DNA of 64,000 nt from Lunatibacter salilacus (GCF_009797935.1 NZ_VOLC01000005.1:1-64000); one strand, 5' to 3'. Counted from the first letter of the stretch, positions 33,298 to 42,925 are shown. Numbers and translations: made by a program. The notes: a model not told the origin generated them from the letters alone.

Positions 33298-35088
33298 ATG
33301 GAATCCGAAATAATCATCGTCTTGGTAATCCTTGGACTGACAGTAATAATGCTGGTACTTGATCTGGTACGCATTGATATTGTTGCGATTGCCTGTATGT
33401 TGGCACTTGGCTGGACGGGTATTTTGGATTCTCAAGAGATGTTTTCAGGTTTTTCCAGTAATGCCGTGATAGCCATGCTTAGTGTGATGATTTTGGGAAG
33501 TGGCATCTCCCGAACGGGAATCATGGATGAGTTTTCAAAATTTATTATCAGCAAAGCCGGTAATCACAAACGGAATTTGATCGGCTTACTCTCCATTTCC
33601 GTGGGGGTGCTTTCAGGTTTAATTCAGAACATTGGTGCGGCGGCGCTCTTTTTACCGGGAATCCTGCAGGTCTCACGTAAGACAAAAATTCCCGCTTCTT
33701 CGCTTATTATGCCCATTGGTTTTGCTGCCATTTTAGGAGGAACGCTTACCATGGTTGGTTCAGGCCCGCTTATTCTTGTAAATGACCTGTTAAAAAATGA
33801 AGGGCTTGAAGCCTACAACCTATTTAGCGTCACTCCTATTGGCATTGTCCTTTTGTTGTCGGGTATTGGTTACTTCCTACTGTTCGGAAATAAAGTTTTA
33901 CCGCAAAAAGAAATTGGAGAAGATAAAAAATCGGAGCAAGAAGAGCTCGTGGAAAAGCTTAATTTACCGCATAATATAAAATTACTTTCCATCAATGAAA
34001 AGTGCTCATTAGTCGGGAAAACACCAGAAGAGGCGCACCTGTGGAATACATACCACGTGAACTTAATCGGAATCGGAAAGGAGAAGGATGTAGTTTACGC
34101 ACCTTGGCGGGAATCCAAATTTGAAGAAGGCCAAACCCTTGCACTTTTAGGGTCAACCGAAAACATAGAGCAGTTTTCCAAAGATTTCCACCTCACGGAG
34201 GTTTCTGGCTCAAAACTCTTTTCTGATGATTTTGATGCCAATGGTAGCGGTTTTGCAGAGATTATTATTCCGCCTGGTTCTGAACTTGCCGGCAAAAGTA
34301 TCAGGGAATTTTCTTTAAGAAAAAGATACGCTGTGGAGCCAATTGTACTATTCCATAAAGGCGAAAGGGTAGCAGGGAATTTTTCAGATGTGGAAATCAT
34401 TACTGGCGACACCCTAATCGTCTATGGAAGATGGATCGAATTACAGAATTTGAAAAAAAGTGCCGATTTTGTTGTTCTCACCTCATTTGAAGCGGATAAA
34501 AAAGACAAATCAAAAACCTGGCCGGCGATAGGCTGCTTTGTATTGGCCATTACCCTGGCAATGGTTGGCTTTCCCATTTCAATGGCGTTTTTAACCGGTG
34601 CCCTATGCATGGTTCTTACCCGCGTATTGAATATGGCAGAGGCCTATGATTCCATAGAATGGAAAGTGGTCTTTCTGCTGGCTGGATTAATTCCATTGGG
34701 TGTGGCCATGCAAAAGACGGGAACAGCCATGTTCCTTGCCGAATCTATTATGGATGTTGTCATTGATTTGCATCCTATTTACTTCGTGCTGATGGTTGGG
34801 GTGTTGTCTACCGCTTTTTCACTCTTTATGTCCAATGTGGGGGCAATTGTGGTATTGGCTCCACTGGTTATGGGCATGGCGGGTATTGCAGATATTGATC
34901 CTAGACCACTTGTTCTAATGGCGGCTGTCTGTGCGGCAAATTCATTTATCCTACCTACCCACCAAGTTAATGCCTTTCTGATGTCTTCGGGAGGTTATCG
35001 CAATGCCGATTATATGAAAGCAGGGAGTGGAATGACAATCCTTTTTCTGGCTATCACAGTTTCAATATTTTATTTCTTTATCATCTAA
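33298..35088 (+). CDS. SLC13/DASS-type anion permease with RCK_C domains
   Basis: A 596-residue membrane transporter. About ten helices of the citrate/anion superfamily flank a cytoplasmic middle part (about residues 215-405) with two TrkA_C/RCK_C domains (GKTPEEAHLWNTYHVNLIGIGK and GKSIREFSLRKRYAVEPIVLFHKGE). The conserved loop motifs are NIGAAALFLPGI and FILPTHQVNAFL. This layout is common in sulfate or thiosulfate transporters of the DASS family. It starts 52 bases after the MBL-rhodanese gene and 45 bases before the YeeE gene, so one operon. Sulfate, sulfite or thiosulfate export or uptake is the likely role. Confidence 0.85.
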   Translation: MESEIIIVLVILGLTVIMLVLDLVRIDIVAIACMLALGWTGILDSQEMFSGFSSNAVIAMLSVMILGSGISRTGIMDEFSKFIISKAGNHKRNLIGLLSISVGVLSGLIQNIGAAALFLPGILQVSRKTKIPASSLIMPIGFAAILGGTLTMVGSGPLILVNDLLKNEGLEAYNLFSVTPIGIVLLLSGIGYFLLFGNKVLPQKEIGEDKKSEQEELVEKLNLPHNIKLLSINEKCSLVGKTPEEAHLWNTYHVNLIGIGKEKDVVYAPWRESKFEEGQTLALLGSTENIEQFSKDFHLTEVSGSKLFSDDFDANGSGFAEIIIPPGSELAGKSIREFSLRKRYAVEPIVLFHKGERVAGNFSDVEIITGDTLIVYGRWIELQNLKKSADFVVLTSFEADKKDKSKTWPAIGCFVLAITLAMVGFPISMAFLTGALCMVLTRVLNMAEAYDSIEWKVVFLLAGLIPLGVAMQKTGTAMFLAESIMDVVIDLHPIYFVLMVGVLSTAFSLFMSNVGAIVVLAPLVMGMAGIADIDPRPLVLMAAVCAANSFILPTHQVNAFLMSSGGYRNADYMKAGSGMTILFLAITVSIFYFFII

Positions 35089-35132
35089 TAAACTCAAAAG
35101 GAGAAATAATTTAACCCTTAAAACAATCGATT

Positions 35133-35666
35133 ATGGAAACAATTGCTTCAGTTTTTACAGACACTTACTGGTCACCCTATGCAGTTGGAATAGGGATCGG
35201 GATATTAAGTTGGTTGAGTTTTTTGATATCAGGCAAACCCATTGCCACTTCTACCACCTTTGCCCGTGCTGGGGGTATGATAGAGGAAATGGTGAGGGGA
35301 GAAAAAGCCAACCAAAGGTCCTATTACGAGAAGATCAAACTCCAGATAGATTGGCAGTGGATGCTGGTAATTGGAGTTGTAATCGGGTCATTTATTTCTG
35401 CCATACTATCCGGAGATTTCCAAGTAGGGGTATGGGTACCATCACTGTGGTCATCAGCTTTTGGTGACAGTGCGATTTTACGAGTGCTTGTCGCAGTCAT
35501 CGGAGGCATCATTCTGGGATTTGGCGCACGCTTTGCCGGCGGTTGCACGAGCGGACATGGTATCAGCGGCACTTTGCAACTAGCCGTATCCAGTTGGATT
35601 TCAGCCGTCTGCTTTTTTATTGGAGGAATCATAGCTGCCCATATTATTTATTTTGTCATTGCTTAA
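35133..35666 (+). CDS. YeeE/YedE family transporter, first half
   Basis: A 177-residue membrane protein with about five helices. The key motif is GFGARFAGGCTSGHGISGTLQLAVSSWIS, the conserved C-T-S-G-H loop of YeeE/YedE thiosulfate channels, with the cysteine that relays thiosulfate. Bacteroidota commonly encode these proteins as two half-length genes. The second half is 14 bases downstream. It belongs to the sulfur operon. Confidence 0.9.
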   Translation: METIASVFTDTYWSPYAVGIGIGILSWLSFLISGKPIATSTTFARAGGMIEEMVRGEKANQRSYYEKIKLQIDWQWMLVIGVVIGSFISAILSGDFQVGVWVPSLWSSAFGDSAILRVLVAVIGGIILGFGARFAGGCTSGHGISGTLQLAVSSWISAVCFFIGGIIAAHIIYFVIA

Positions 35667-35679
35667 AACAGAACAGGTT

Positions 35680-36270
35680 ATGAAAGAATCAGAAAAAAAA
35701 GTTTCAGCAAAAACAAGCGATACCGAGGAAAAAGAAGATAAAAGACCCCTATATGTTGGTTTGGCTTTCGGTATAGTTTTCGGATTTCTGCTCCACAAAG
35801 GCGGTGCAACCAAATACGATGTAATCGTAGGTCAGTTGTTGCTGATCGATTTTACCGTACTGAAAATCATGCTTTCGGCTGTAGCTACCGGGATGATTGG
35901 GATTTATTTTATGAAATCAATGGGCTGGGTTAAGCTTTCACTGAAGAGCGGATCGGTGGGAATGAATGTAATTGGCGGATTGATTTTTGGAGTTGGCTTT
36001 GCGGTGCTTGGATATTGCCCTGGTACCATTGCAGGTGCCGTTGGCAACGGATATTTGGATGCCATTACAGGTGGATTGGCAGGTATTGTTATAGGCACGT
36101 GGATATTTGCCATCATGTACCCTAAGCTAAAGGACGGCATCTTGAAAAAAGGCTATTTCGGCGATATCACACTACCAGGCCTGCTAAAAGTGAATGACTG
36201 GGTAGTGGTGGTGCCTGCGATAACGCTAATTGTACTTGTGCTGTTTTGGATTGAGAGAGCGGGATTTTGA
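35680..36270 (+). CDS. YeeE/YedE family transporter, second half
   Basis: A 196-residue membrane protein from ATG 35680; an in-frame TTG at 35653 would overlap the previous gene and is unlikely. A charged lead (SEKKVSAKTSDTEEKEDKR) precedes about five helices. The motif GVGFAVLGYCPGTIAGAVGNG gives the C-P-G cysteine loop that matches the C-T-S-G-H loop of the first half. The two halves should pair to make one thiosulfate channel. It is the last gene of the sulfur operon. Confidence 0.88.
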   Translation: MKESEKKVSAKTSDTEEKEDKRPLYVGLAFGIVFGFLLHKGGATKYDVIVGQLLLIDFTVLKIMLSAVATGMIGIYFMKSMGWVKLSLKSGSVGMNVIGGLIFGVGFAVLGYCPGTIAGAVGNGYLDAITGGLAGIVIGTWIFAIMYPKLKDGILKKGYFGDITLPGLLKVNDWVVVVPAITLIVLVLFWIERAGF

Positions 36271-36359
36271 TTAAAAACCGTTGATTTGAAAACCAGGATT
36301 CATTTCAGAAAACAGATCTATTCATCATTTGATGCTGGTAATTTTTATGTCTTTGACCT

Positions 36360-37067
36360 TTACCTAAAGGCGGTCCAAATCAGTGCTTGTTTTAAAAGCT
36401 GTTGAAATGGGGTCAGCGAAAAAACCTCCGGCCCATGTCCCGGCTGAATGTATACACTTCTGGTATGGGGGTTTAATTCCTGTGACCAGGCGAGATAGGG
36501 CATGCTGTCGGGATGGTCAGTTTTTATCAGTGGATTCACGTTTTCACCAATTTCCACGTTTCCATAGATTTCGTCAAACACCTTAAAATCCTCCAATCCC
36601 TGAAGGACGGGGTGTGACGGGGAAATCAGTTTTGCGTTAAAATCAACCTCATGCTTATAATTCGACGCCATGGGACCCCCTTCATGATACCTACCCCCAA
36701 CGGTATTTTTGTAGTAGTCCCAACCCTGGTAGGAAACAATGGAATGATGTAAAAAAACAAGACCAATGCCCTTTTCCACCAATTTTTCAAAGCCCTCCAT
36801 TTGAGCTGAACTGATATCCTGAACCATGTCATAAAATAGGATTACATCAAAAGCATCCGTTTTATTCCCGACGAAGTAATCATTGGCCTGCGGGTGTTTT
36901 ACTTCGGTAAAGGTCATACCCTGCAGCTCATGCAGCAATTGGAAAAAAGCGGTTCTGTCAAAGTCATGCCCCCCTGTAATCAACAACACCTGGAGGTCAT
37001 TTTTCTCCTGTGAAAAGGCAACGCAGGTAAGCATTCCTAACACGCAAATCAGTAGCAACGTTTTCAT
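36360..37067 (-). CDS. ThuA-domain secreted protein
   Basis: A 235-residue protein with a signal peptide (LLLICVLGMLTCVAFSQ). The rest is a ThuA (trehalose utilisation) domain with a class I glutamine-amidotransferase-like fold: LLITGGHDFDRTAFFQLL, VILFYDMVQDI, GIGLVFLHHSIVSYQGW, GGRYHEGG, then VFDEIYGNV. Secreted ThuA proteins are frequent in Bacteroidota sugar utilisation loci. This one is alone. It lacks a visible catalytic Cys. The substrate is unknown. Confidence 0.88.
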   Translation of the reverse strand: MKTLLLICVLGMLTCVAFSQEKNDLQVLLITGGHDFDRTAFFQLLHELQGMTFTEVKHPQANDYFVGNKTDAFDVILFYDMVQDISSAQMEGFEKLVEKGIGLVFLHHSIVSYQGWDYYKNTVGGRYHEGGPMASNYKHEVDFNAKLISPSHPVLQGLEDFKVFDEIYGNVEIGENVNPLIKTDHPDSMPYLAWSQELNPHTRSVYIQPGHGPEVFSLTPFQQLLKQALIWTAFR

Positions 37068-37382
37068 AGGTTAAATTTAGGAAATTATTGAAATAAGCCA
37101 TCAAGAACCGGCTTGGATTGAAAATGAGAAGAATAAGAATTTTATATCTTACGAATATGCATTAGACCTCAAAGTGGTCTTGGAGGTGTAAAAAAATGGG
37201 TGGGATTGATTTCAATTGCTATTAACAAAACACCTGAGCGGCACCGGTAAAAAAATCTAGAGAAAGATCAAATTTTGAAACATGATGGCAGGTGACCCTT
37301 ATACGCCAAATAGGCAGATGGGTTGAAGGGGAAGGTGAAAATATTGACCTAAACTAAGTATATAACAGGGGCATGCGACAAG
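37068..37382. other. Intergenic region, no gene seen
   Basis: It separates two minus-strand genes. I see no attC, hairpin or frame worth reporting here. Confidence 0.5.
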
Positions 37383-38507
37383 TTATCTGTCCTTGTTTGG
37401 AATTTCCCACCAATTACTGGTTGGGCTAAGACCGGGTATAACTTTTTCGCCCATAATGGGTGTCACCAGTTCGATGTTATTTTCTGCTGCCAGATCAGCC
37501 ACCATTTTGATAGATTCATCCCAAGGGTGTAATGCCAAATCAAAGACTCCCCAATGTATGGGAAACATGAGCTGTGTATCTATATCCTGACATAACTGAA
37601 CTGCCTGATCGGGAAAGAGGTGGGTCAAAGGCCACCCTTTGTTCCAGCCATCTATCTCCACAAAAGCCAGGTCGAAGGGACCATATTTTTCTCCTATCTC
37701 TTTCAGATGGGTGCCATATCCGGTATCGCCACTTATAAATAGATTTTTGTCAGCACCTTTAATTACAAAAGAGGCCCAAAGGGTTTTATTTCTATCATTA
37801 TAACTTCTGCTTGTGTAGTGTATTCCTGGAAGAGCGGTTATTTGCAAAGATCCAACAGTCTTGGCATCATGCCAACCCAACTCGCTGATGTTGTTTTTCT
37901 TAATACCCCAGCCTTCCAACCGGGCGCCCACACCCAATGGTACAATAAATTCTGTGTTTTTAGATGCCAGAAATTTAATGGTAGCAGTCTCCAAATGATC
38001 ATAATGATCATGGGTAATGACCACTAAATCAATCTCAGGCAGTTCCTCTCTTTTTATGGGAGACGCACCAAACCTTCTTAAAATAAACGGGAGGGGACCT
38101 CCATTCTCAAAAACCGGATCGAATAAGATACGCTTTCCATCAAGCTCCAAAATAAAGGAAGAATGACCAATCCACCAGGCAGCAAAATCTGAAGGAGTTT
38201 CTGGAAAATCGCTTTTGGTAATTAGCTGTTTGGGTAGTGGAAACTTCGGTGCATTTGGTGAAGTTTTAAAAAACCGAGCAGGACCTGCATCGCCTCCTGT
38301 GGTTTGCTCCGGATAATGGACCAATTCCTCCAGACTTAGAAACTGATCGGTTTCGGCATTATAATATGCCAGCTCGGAGAATCTTGCCTTACGTTCTTCC
38401 AAGGAATCCATACTGCCAATCTGCTTACTTAAATAATATACCAAGCTCCCTATTACCATAAGAAGTATGGCTAAGGTCCATAGTACTATTTTCAATATTT
38501 TCTTCAT
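37383..38507 (-). CDS. Membrane-anchored UlaG-like MBL-fold hydrolase
   Basis: A 374-residue protein. An N-terminal helix (ILKIVLWTLAILLMVIGSLVYYL) anchors it. The metallo-beta-lactamase motif is ITHDHYDHLE (about residues 155-164), with other ligands in ALPGIHYTSR, ISGDTGYG and FPIHWGVFDLALHPWDES. It belongs to the UlaG/NAPE-PLD-like group (blocks AAWWIGHSSFILELDGKRILFDPVF). These hydrolyse lactones or phosphodiesters. It starts just after an attC-like repeat on the same strand, at the position a cassette gene would have. The substrate is unknown. Confidence 0.88.
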   Translation of the reverse strand: MKKILKIVLWTLAILLMVIGSLVYYLSKQIGSMDSLEERKARFSELAYYNAETDQFLSLEELVHYPEQTTGGDAGPARFFKTSPNAPKFPLPKQLITKSDFPETPSDFAAWWIGHSSFILELDGKRILFDPVFENGGPLPFILRRFGASPIKREELPEIDLVVITHDHYDHLETATIKFLASKNTEFIVPLGVGARLEGWGIKKNNISELGWHDAKTVGSLQITALPGIHYTSRSYNDRNKTLWASFVIKGADKNLFISGDTGYGTHLKEIGEKYGPFDLAFVEIDGWNKGWPLTHLFPDQAVQLCQDIDTQLMFPIHWGVFDLALHPWDESIKMVADLAAENNIELVTPIMGEKVIPGLSPTSNWWEIPNKDR

Positions 38508-38529
38508 TCCTATAAATGGTTACTTTGGT

Positions 38530-38669
38530 GATTCAGTTTGGAGAAAGGGTATTTAGAGCCATACCCTTCAAATTTACTCCTAAATTATTAAAAATACTGA
38601 TTTTAATATTTACTCGGTTCCGCCAGCATGCCTGCGGTAATCAGGCTATATCCAAAGTGATGTTATAAC
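38530..38669 (-). repeat. Solitary degenerate attC-like repeat
   Basis: Read on the minus strand, it starts with R'' TTATAAC (38669 downward), then CATCACTTTGGAT, a GGCGGAACCGAGTAAATA segment shared with attC site 3, a TTTAGGAGTAAATTTGAAGGG segment like the site 3 and 4 interiors, and finishes TCTCCAAACTGAATCAC. The last R' core (GTT...) is gone: after GAATCAC comes CAAAGTAACC. The match to sites 3 and 4 runs over about 130 bases, so it is a true relative, lacking one end. It lies between divergent genes, right upstream of the UlaG-like gene. Confidence 0.75.
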
Positions 38670-38993
38670 TTCATTATCATATTTCAAGGGAGATTTTTAC
38701 CTTCCCCCATTGGGTTGCTTTAGTTACACAATGTGGGGTTTGGCCCATAAGTATGCGGAAATTTTTTGTGGTACAAAACTTTATTTTCCGGGTAATTGAC
38801 ATTAAAAATTGCCTTTTGAAAGCCAATCCCGTGAAAATACTAAGATGCGGGAACTAAGGCGAGAACCACGGATTATTGGCATTGAATTTGAATTTTTTCA
38901 ATAAGACAAAACACATAGTTTGGATCTTTAACGTTCGCCAAAGTCTTTTGGCAACTGTACAAAATTTATCTTTCAATTTTTAAATAAACCATA

Positions 38994-40151
38994 ATGCTCG
39001 CAACAAATTATAGAGGTAAACGAAGAATCCGTGTGGACAAAGATGCCCCAATACCAGAAATTCAGCATCCACAAGACGCCATCATCAAAGTAACCAGAAC
39101 ATGCATTTGCGGCTCTGATCTTCATTTATACAATGGAAATGTGCCCGACACAAGGATAGGTAGTGTATTTGGCCATGAATTCGTCGGTATTGTAGCAGAA
39201 ATCGGCAGTGATGTTACAAATGTTAGCGTGGGAGATCATGTGATCGTACCTTTCAACATTGCTTGTGGCGAGTGCCTTTTTTGCGAGCAGGAATTATATT
39301 CTTCCTGTCATGAATCGAACGCCCAGTCTACTGCATTGAGCGGAATTTTTGGTTATTCACATCTTGCAGGGGGTCATCAAGGCGGTCAAGCAGAATATGT
39401 AAGGGTGCCTTATGCCAATGTTGGTCCCATGGTCATACCTGAAAACATGGATCTTGATGATGCCGTTTTGCTCACAGACATTCTACCCACGGGCTACCAA
39501 GCTGCCGAAATGGGGGGGATACAAAAAGGCGATACGGTTGTGGTGTTTGGTGCAGGTCCAGTTGGGATTATGGCGGCCAAATGTGCTTGGTTATTTGGGG
39601 CAGGGCGAGTGATTGTGATCGATAAGGAAGAATATCGCCTTGATTTTGTAAAGAAATATGCGAACTGCGAAGTCTATAATTTTCTTTCTATTGAGGATCC
39701 GGTAAGGTTTATCAAACAAATTACTGATTGGGTAGGCGCCGATGTATGTATAGATGCTGTGGGTGCAGAAGCAGCTGGCGATGCTTTGCAAACCATCACA
39801 GGCAGGAAATTATTGCTACAGGCAGGATCGGCCACTGCATTACAGTGGGCCATCAATTCGGTAAGAAAAGGAGGAATCGTTTCTGTAGTGGGCGTATATG
39901 GCCCTACCGGGAATCTGGTACCTTTTGGAAATGTGGTGAACAAAGGAATCACAATTCGAGCGGGACAGGCTTCCGTAAAAAGACTGCTACCCAGACTGAT
40001 CAAACATGTGCAGGATGGTATCATCAATCCGAAGGAGTTAATTACGCACAGAATACCATTGGAGGAAGCAGCTGATGCCTATAGGATGTTTTCCGATAAA
40101 CTGGATTATATGATCAAGCCTGTATTGATTCCACCAACTGTTAGCATTTAA
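38994..40151 (+). CDS. Zinc-dependent dehydrogenase (formaldehyde/threonine dehydrogenase-like)
   Basis: A 385-residue medium-chain dehydrogenase. Catalytic zinc residues lie in CICGSDLHLY and GHEFVGIVAE. Structural zinc cysteines are in CGECLFCEQELYSSC. The NAD(P) motif is VVFGAGPVGIMAAK near residue 185. The length and the GHQGGQAEYVRVPYANVGP block fit the glutathione-independent formaldehyde dehydrogenase-like group (FdhA/Tdh). It is followed after 12 bases by an unknown small gene, and a terminator closes the pair. Confidence 0.87.
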   Translation: MLATNYRGKRRIRVDKDAPIPEIQHPQDAIIKVTRTCICGSDLHLYNGNVPDTRIGSVFGHEFVGIVAEIGSDVTNVSVGDHVIVPFNIACGECLFCEQELYSSCHESNAQSTALSGIFGYSHLAGGHQGGQAEYVRVPYANVGPMVIPENMDLDDAVLLTDILPTGYQAAEMGGIQKGDTVVVFGAGPVGIMAAKCAWLFGAGRVIVIDKEEYRLDFVKKYANCEVYNFLSIEDPVRFIKQITDWVGADVCIDAVGAEAAGDALQTITGRKLLLQAGSATALQWAINSVRKGGIVSVVGVYGPTGNLVPFGNVVNKGITIRAGQASVKRLLPRLIKHVQDGIINPKELITHRIPLEEAADAYRMFSDKLDYMIKPVLIPPTVSI

Positions 40152-40162
40152 AGAAAAAAACT

Positions 40163-40648
40163 ATGAATTCTGAAACAAAAGATAATTCGCACATTAAAGG
40201 TTGGGGAATTGATGCAGATCCCAAAAACGATCCAACTTATCCGATACAAAAACGAAAAGAAGGGCCATTGAAATATGAAAGAAAAGCCCAAAAGCAACAA
40301 CCAATTATTCAGGAAGTTTTGCATTCCAACGAACGGCCTAATGTAAGTGCTGTGTATGGTTTGGGACCAGAGCCGTCCGGCCTAAGCGGAAAATTAAGAC
40401 GCTTTGCTTTTGAGTATGGAGAAGGTGAGTTTAGTCATTGGATCCCGCTTATCGTGGCTGACAGGGTAAATGCCATTGAAGGCGTAATTGATGATATCAA
40501 ACATGGAAAATTCCCCAATATTATTGTGGAAAAAGGCTGGCCTGCTCAGTGGAAATACGATAAAAAGGGTTTGATCAAAAAGTTGGCAATTTATACAGCC
40601 ATCACAGCAGGAATGGTTTTGTTGCTTCGCGGAAAGAAAAATAGATAG
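40163..40648 (+). CDS. Hypothetical protein with C-terminal membrane helix
   Basis: A 161-residue protein that I do not recognise. The N-terminal half is charged and proline/glutamine rich (KGWGIDADPKNDPTYPIQKR). A conserved-looking middle (FAFEYGEGEFSHWIPLIVADRVNAIEGVIDDI) and a C-terminal helix of hydrophobic residues (LAIYTAITAGMVLLLRG) suggest a tail anchor. It starts 12 bases after the zinc dehydrogenase, so it is co-transcribed and may be its partner. Confidence 0.75.
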   Translation: MNSETKDNSHIKGWGIDADPKNDPTYPIQKRKEGPLKYERKAQKQQPIIQEVLHSNERPNVSAVYGLGPEPSGLSGKLRRFAFEYGEGEFSHWIPLIVADRVNAIEGVIDDIKHGKFPNIIVEKGWPAQWKYDKKGLIKKLAIYTAITAGMVLLLRGKKNR

Positions 40649-40777
40649 TGAGTGCCTCCTTATTCCAATTTCAACATGTTACAGGTTGATCAGGGAGGAT
40701 GTAAGGAGGCAGGCACAGCACTTTTTTGGTGCTGATTTACTCACTGATCCGGATCTTTAAATTAATTCTATATAAAT

Positions 40778-40815
40778 AATGACAGTCCTGATTATTCAGG
40801 GTTGTCATTTTTTTT
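40778..40815 (+). terminator. Rho-independent terminator
   Basis: AATGACAGTCCTGA (40778-40791) pairs with TCAGGGTTGTCATT (40796-40809), with small mismatches, and runs into T8. It closes the dehydrogenase and hypothetical protein transcript. Confidence 0.85.
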
Positions 40816-40992
40816 AGTGTGCTTTGCATTGTAATACAGCTAGCCGAAGATGGCGATTTCAGATAAATCTGACTTTATTTATTGATCAACAATACTTGCT
40901 AATTTATACAAAAGTTAAAAAAAGGATATAAGGGGGAGAGTTGGTTCAGGCTGGTGTACGGATATTATACCTTTAAAAGGGCTGGTGTCTCA

Positions 40993-41298
40993 TTATTGCT
41001 GTTCATGAAAAGGTGATAATTCTTCGAGTTCATCTTCTTGGAATCTAAACCTTTCTGTCAAGAAAATATACAATGCCTTAAAATTTGGGAAGCGAGACTT
41101 ATCTTCTAAACCAAATGATTTTAGAACACTAACACATACTTGTTCTAATTGAAATTCTAGATTCTTGCCTATTAATTCAGCTAGTGGTATTTCAACATAG
41201 GTTTCTGATTCGTCTTTTAAACTGATTACATAAAAAACGTTCTTCAAATCCTCTATCCATTCTTCATCATTCGCATATGTCTTTCCGTTTTGCAGATA
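40993..41298 (-). pseudogene. Fragment of an unknown gene
   Basis: The minus-strand frame is open from 41298 (YLQNGKTYANDEEWIEDLKN) to the stop at 40993, but has no ATG; a TTG at 41247 is the best start. The sequence is acidic with leucine-rich helices (VEIPLAELIGKNLEFQLEQ, PNFKALYIFLTERF). I do not recognise it. The 5' end is missing, so it is probably a remnant. Confidence 0.4.
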
Positions 41299-41492
41299 TC
41301 AACCGAAGAGCAAAGGAGGCAAGGGAGAAGCATAATACATTCTTGAGGGAGTTAGGGTTGAGGGAGATATGAAATATGTGATGGGCAGACTTAAAATGTA
41401 AAAATATTTTCAGATTTGGATTCCCAATCACTTAGAATTTTTTTTTAGTTGTATTTTTAGGGAAGTTTAAACCGATTTATCTAGTTACAAGG

Positions 41493-42895
41493 ATGGAAAT
41501 AGACTTTTCAAAAATATCAGTAGACGAATTGTTGGAAAAAATTGGAGCTGGAAAGCACATTCCAGGTTCTGGAAGTTCGGCCGCTTTGCAAGTGATGGTT
41601 AATGCGCAACTGCTCTTAACAGTCATAAAAATCACATTGAAACCGAATAAAAAAGAAAAGTATGGTCATGAATGGCCTCAAATGCAGGTTTTAAAGGAGA
41701 AAATTGAAAATGTGTATATACCCCAACTAAACCAGCTTTTTCATGATGATTATATTGTCTATGACGAGGTAATAACGACTCGGAAACTTCGTGACCATCT
41801 GAAATCTGAAATTGAGGAAGGAATTCCTAACAAGTTTCTTAAGGTAAAATCCAAGTTAGACCAAGATCATCTTTCAGCTACAAAAATTGTAATTGAGATC
41901 GCAAAGCTATCTCATGAAATTGCTAGAGAGGGGCTTTATGTTTTTTTGAATGGTTTTAAGGGTGCGAGAGGAGACTCAGCATTGGCAATCCAAAACTCCC
42001 TTTCAGTAATAATTGGTAGCCTGCATATTGCCGAATTAAACCTTAGGCAGCTTATCGGACACGAAGAATTTGATGACCTTGAGTTGGAGATTGACAAGAT
42101 TCGATCAGACTATTTTAAAACCTACTCTGAAGCCCAAATCAAAATAAAGGTCCTTCAAAGACAAATAGAAAAGGCGAAACATTCTCAGTTTAAAATTGGT
42201 AATGTCTTATCCAAGGTAAATGTTAGTGAAATTGAAAAAACGGTTCGGGCATTCCAGTTGCAGCTTTTTAATGACTCGACATCCAAAGACCTTGATTCCG
42301 TTACTAATGCTGAGTTGGCTTTTAACTTTTTGGGCTATGATATCAAAAAGGTCCCAAGCCTTGGGGTGTTTAATGATTTTGATGGTACAAAAGAGACTGC
42401 AGGAGCAATTGACAATGTCAAAAAAATAGTACGGGTAGCAATTAAGTTTTCTCCACCGGTTCAACGATATACAATGGCTCATGAGCTCGGCCATGCCATT
42501 CTTCATCACAATAGTTTAAGGTTGCTCCATCGGGATAGAGAATTAGATTCGCGGATTGATAACCCACGAAGAGATTCCATAGAAGTTCAGGCAGATAAAT
42601 TCGCTGCTTTTTTCCTTATGCCCCGAAAAGAAATGAAGGCGCAGTTTTTAGCTAGGTTTCATACCGAAAAACTCAAGATAAATGAGGATGTGGCATTTCA
42701 CTTAGGAATCAGTCTCAGTGATTTAAAAAGAAGTACAAAGAAAAAAGGCATCTTTCCCGTTTTATCGCCTCTACCCCCATTTATTCAGGTAAATCATTTG
42801 AGTCTCTTGCCAACCAATTCAAAGTATCTATAGAAGCAATGGCGATTCAAATTGAGGAATTAGATTTAATTGATTTTAAAAGTATTGGATTTTAA
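41493..42895 (+). pseudogene. FTCD_C-like plus ImmA/IrrE (M78) peptidase fusion, frameshifted near its end
   Basis: The frame from ATG 41493 runs to TAG at 42833 (446 residues). Residues 8-220 resemble the cyclodeaminase domain of formiminotransferase-cyclodeaminase: SVDELLEKIGAGKHIPGSGSSAALQ and ARGDSALAIQNSLSVIIGSLHIAELNL. Residues 255-430 are an ImmA/IrrE-type metallopeptidase: HELGH (His330, Glu331, His334), then EVQADKFAAFFLMPRKEM. Near 42756-42759 the sequence should shift by -1: the next frame gives RFIASTPIYSGKSFESLANQ and then EAMAIQIEELDLIDFKSIGF to TAA at 42893, a typical M78 ending. So one base was probably lost in the CCC run. The active site lies before the shift and a protein may still work. 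M78 peptidases cleave repressors; the fusion with an FTCD_C-like domain is not one I know. Confidence 0.7.
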
Positions 42896-42925
42896 TTGCC
42901 CAAAAGGTAAAAAACCAGCAAAGTC

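Noticed and set aside
42750..42760. Programmed -1 frameshift in the FTCD_C-M78 gene
   Set aside because: The CTTTCCCG site in its reading phase is not a canonical X-XXY-YYZ slippery heptamer and no pseudoknot is evident, so mutation or sequencing error is more likely.
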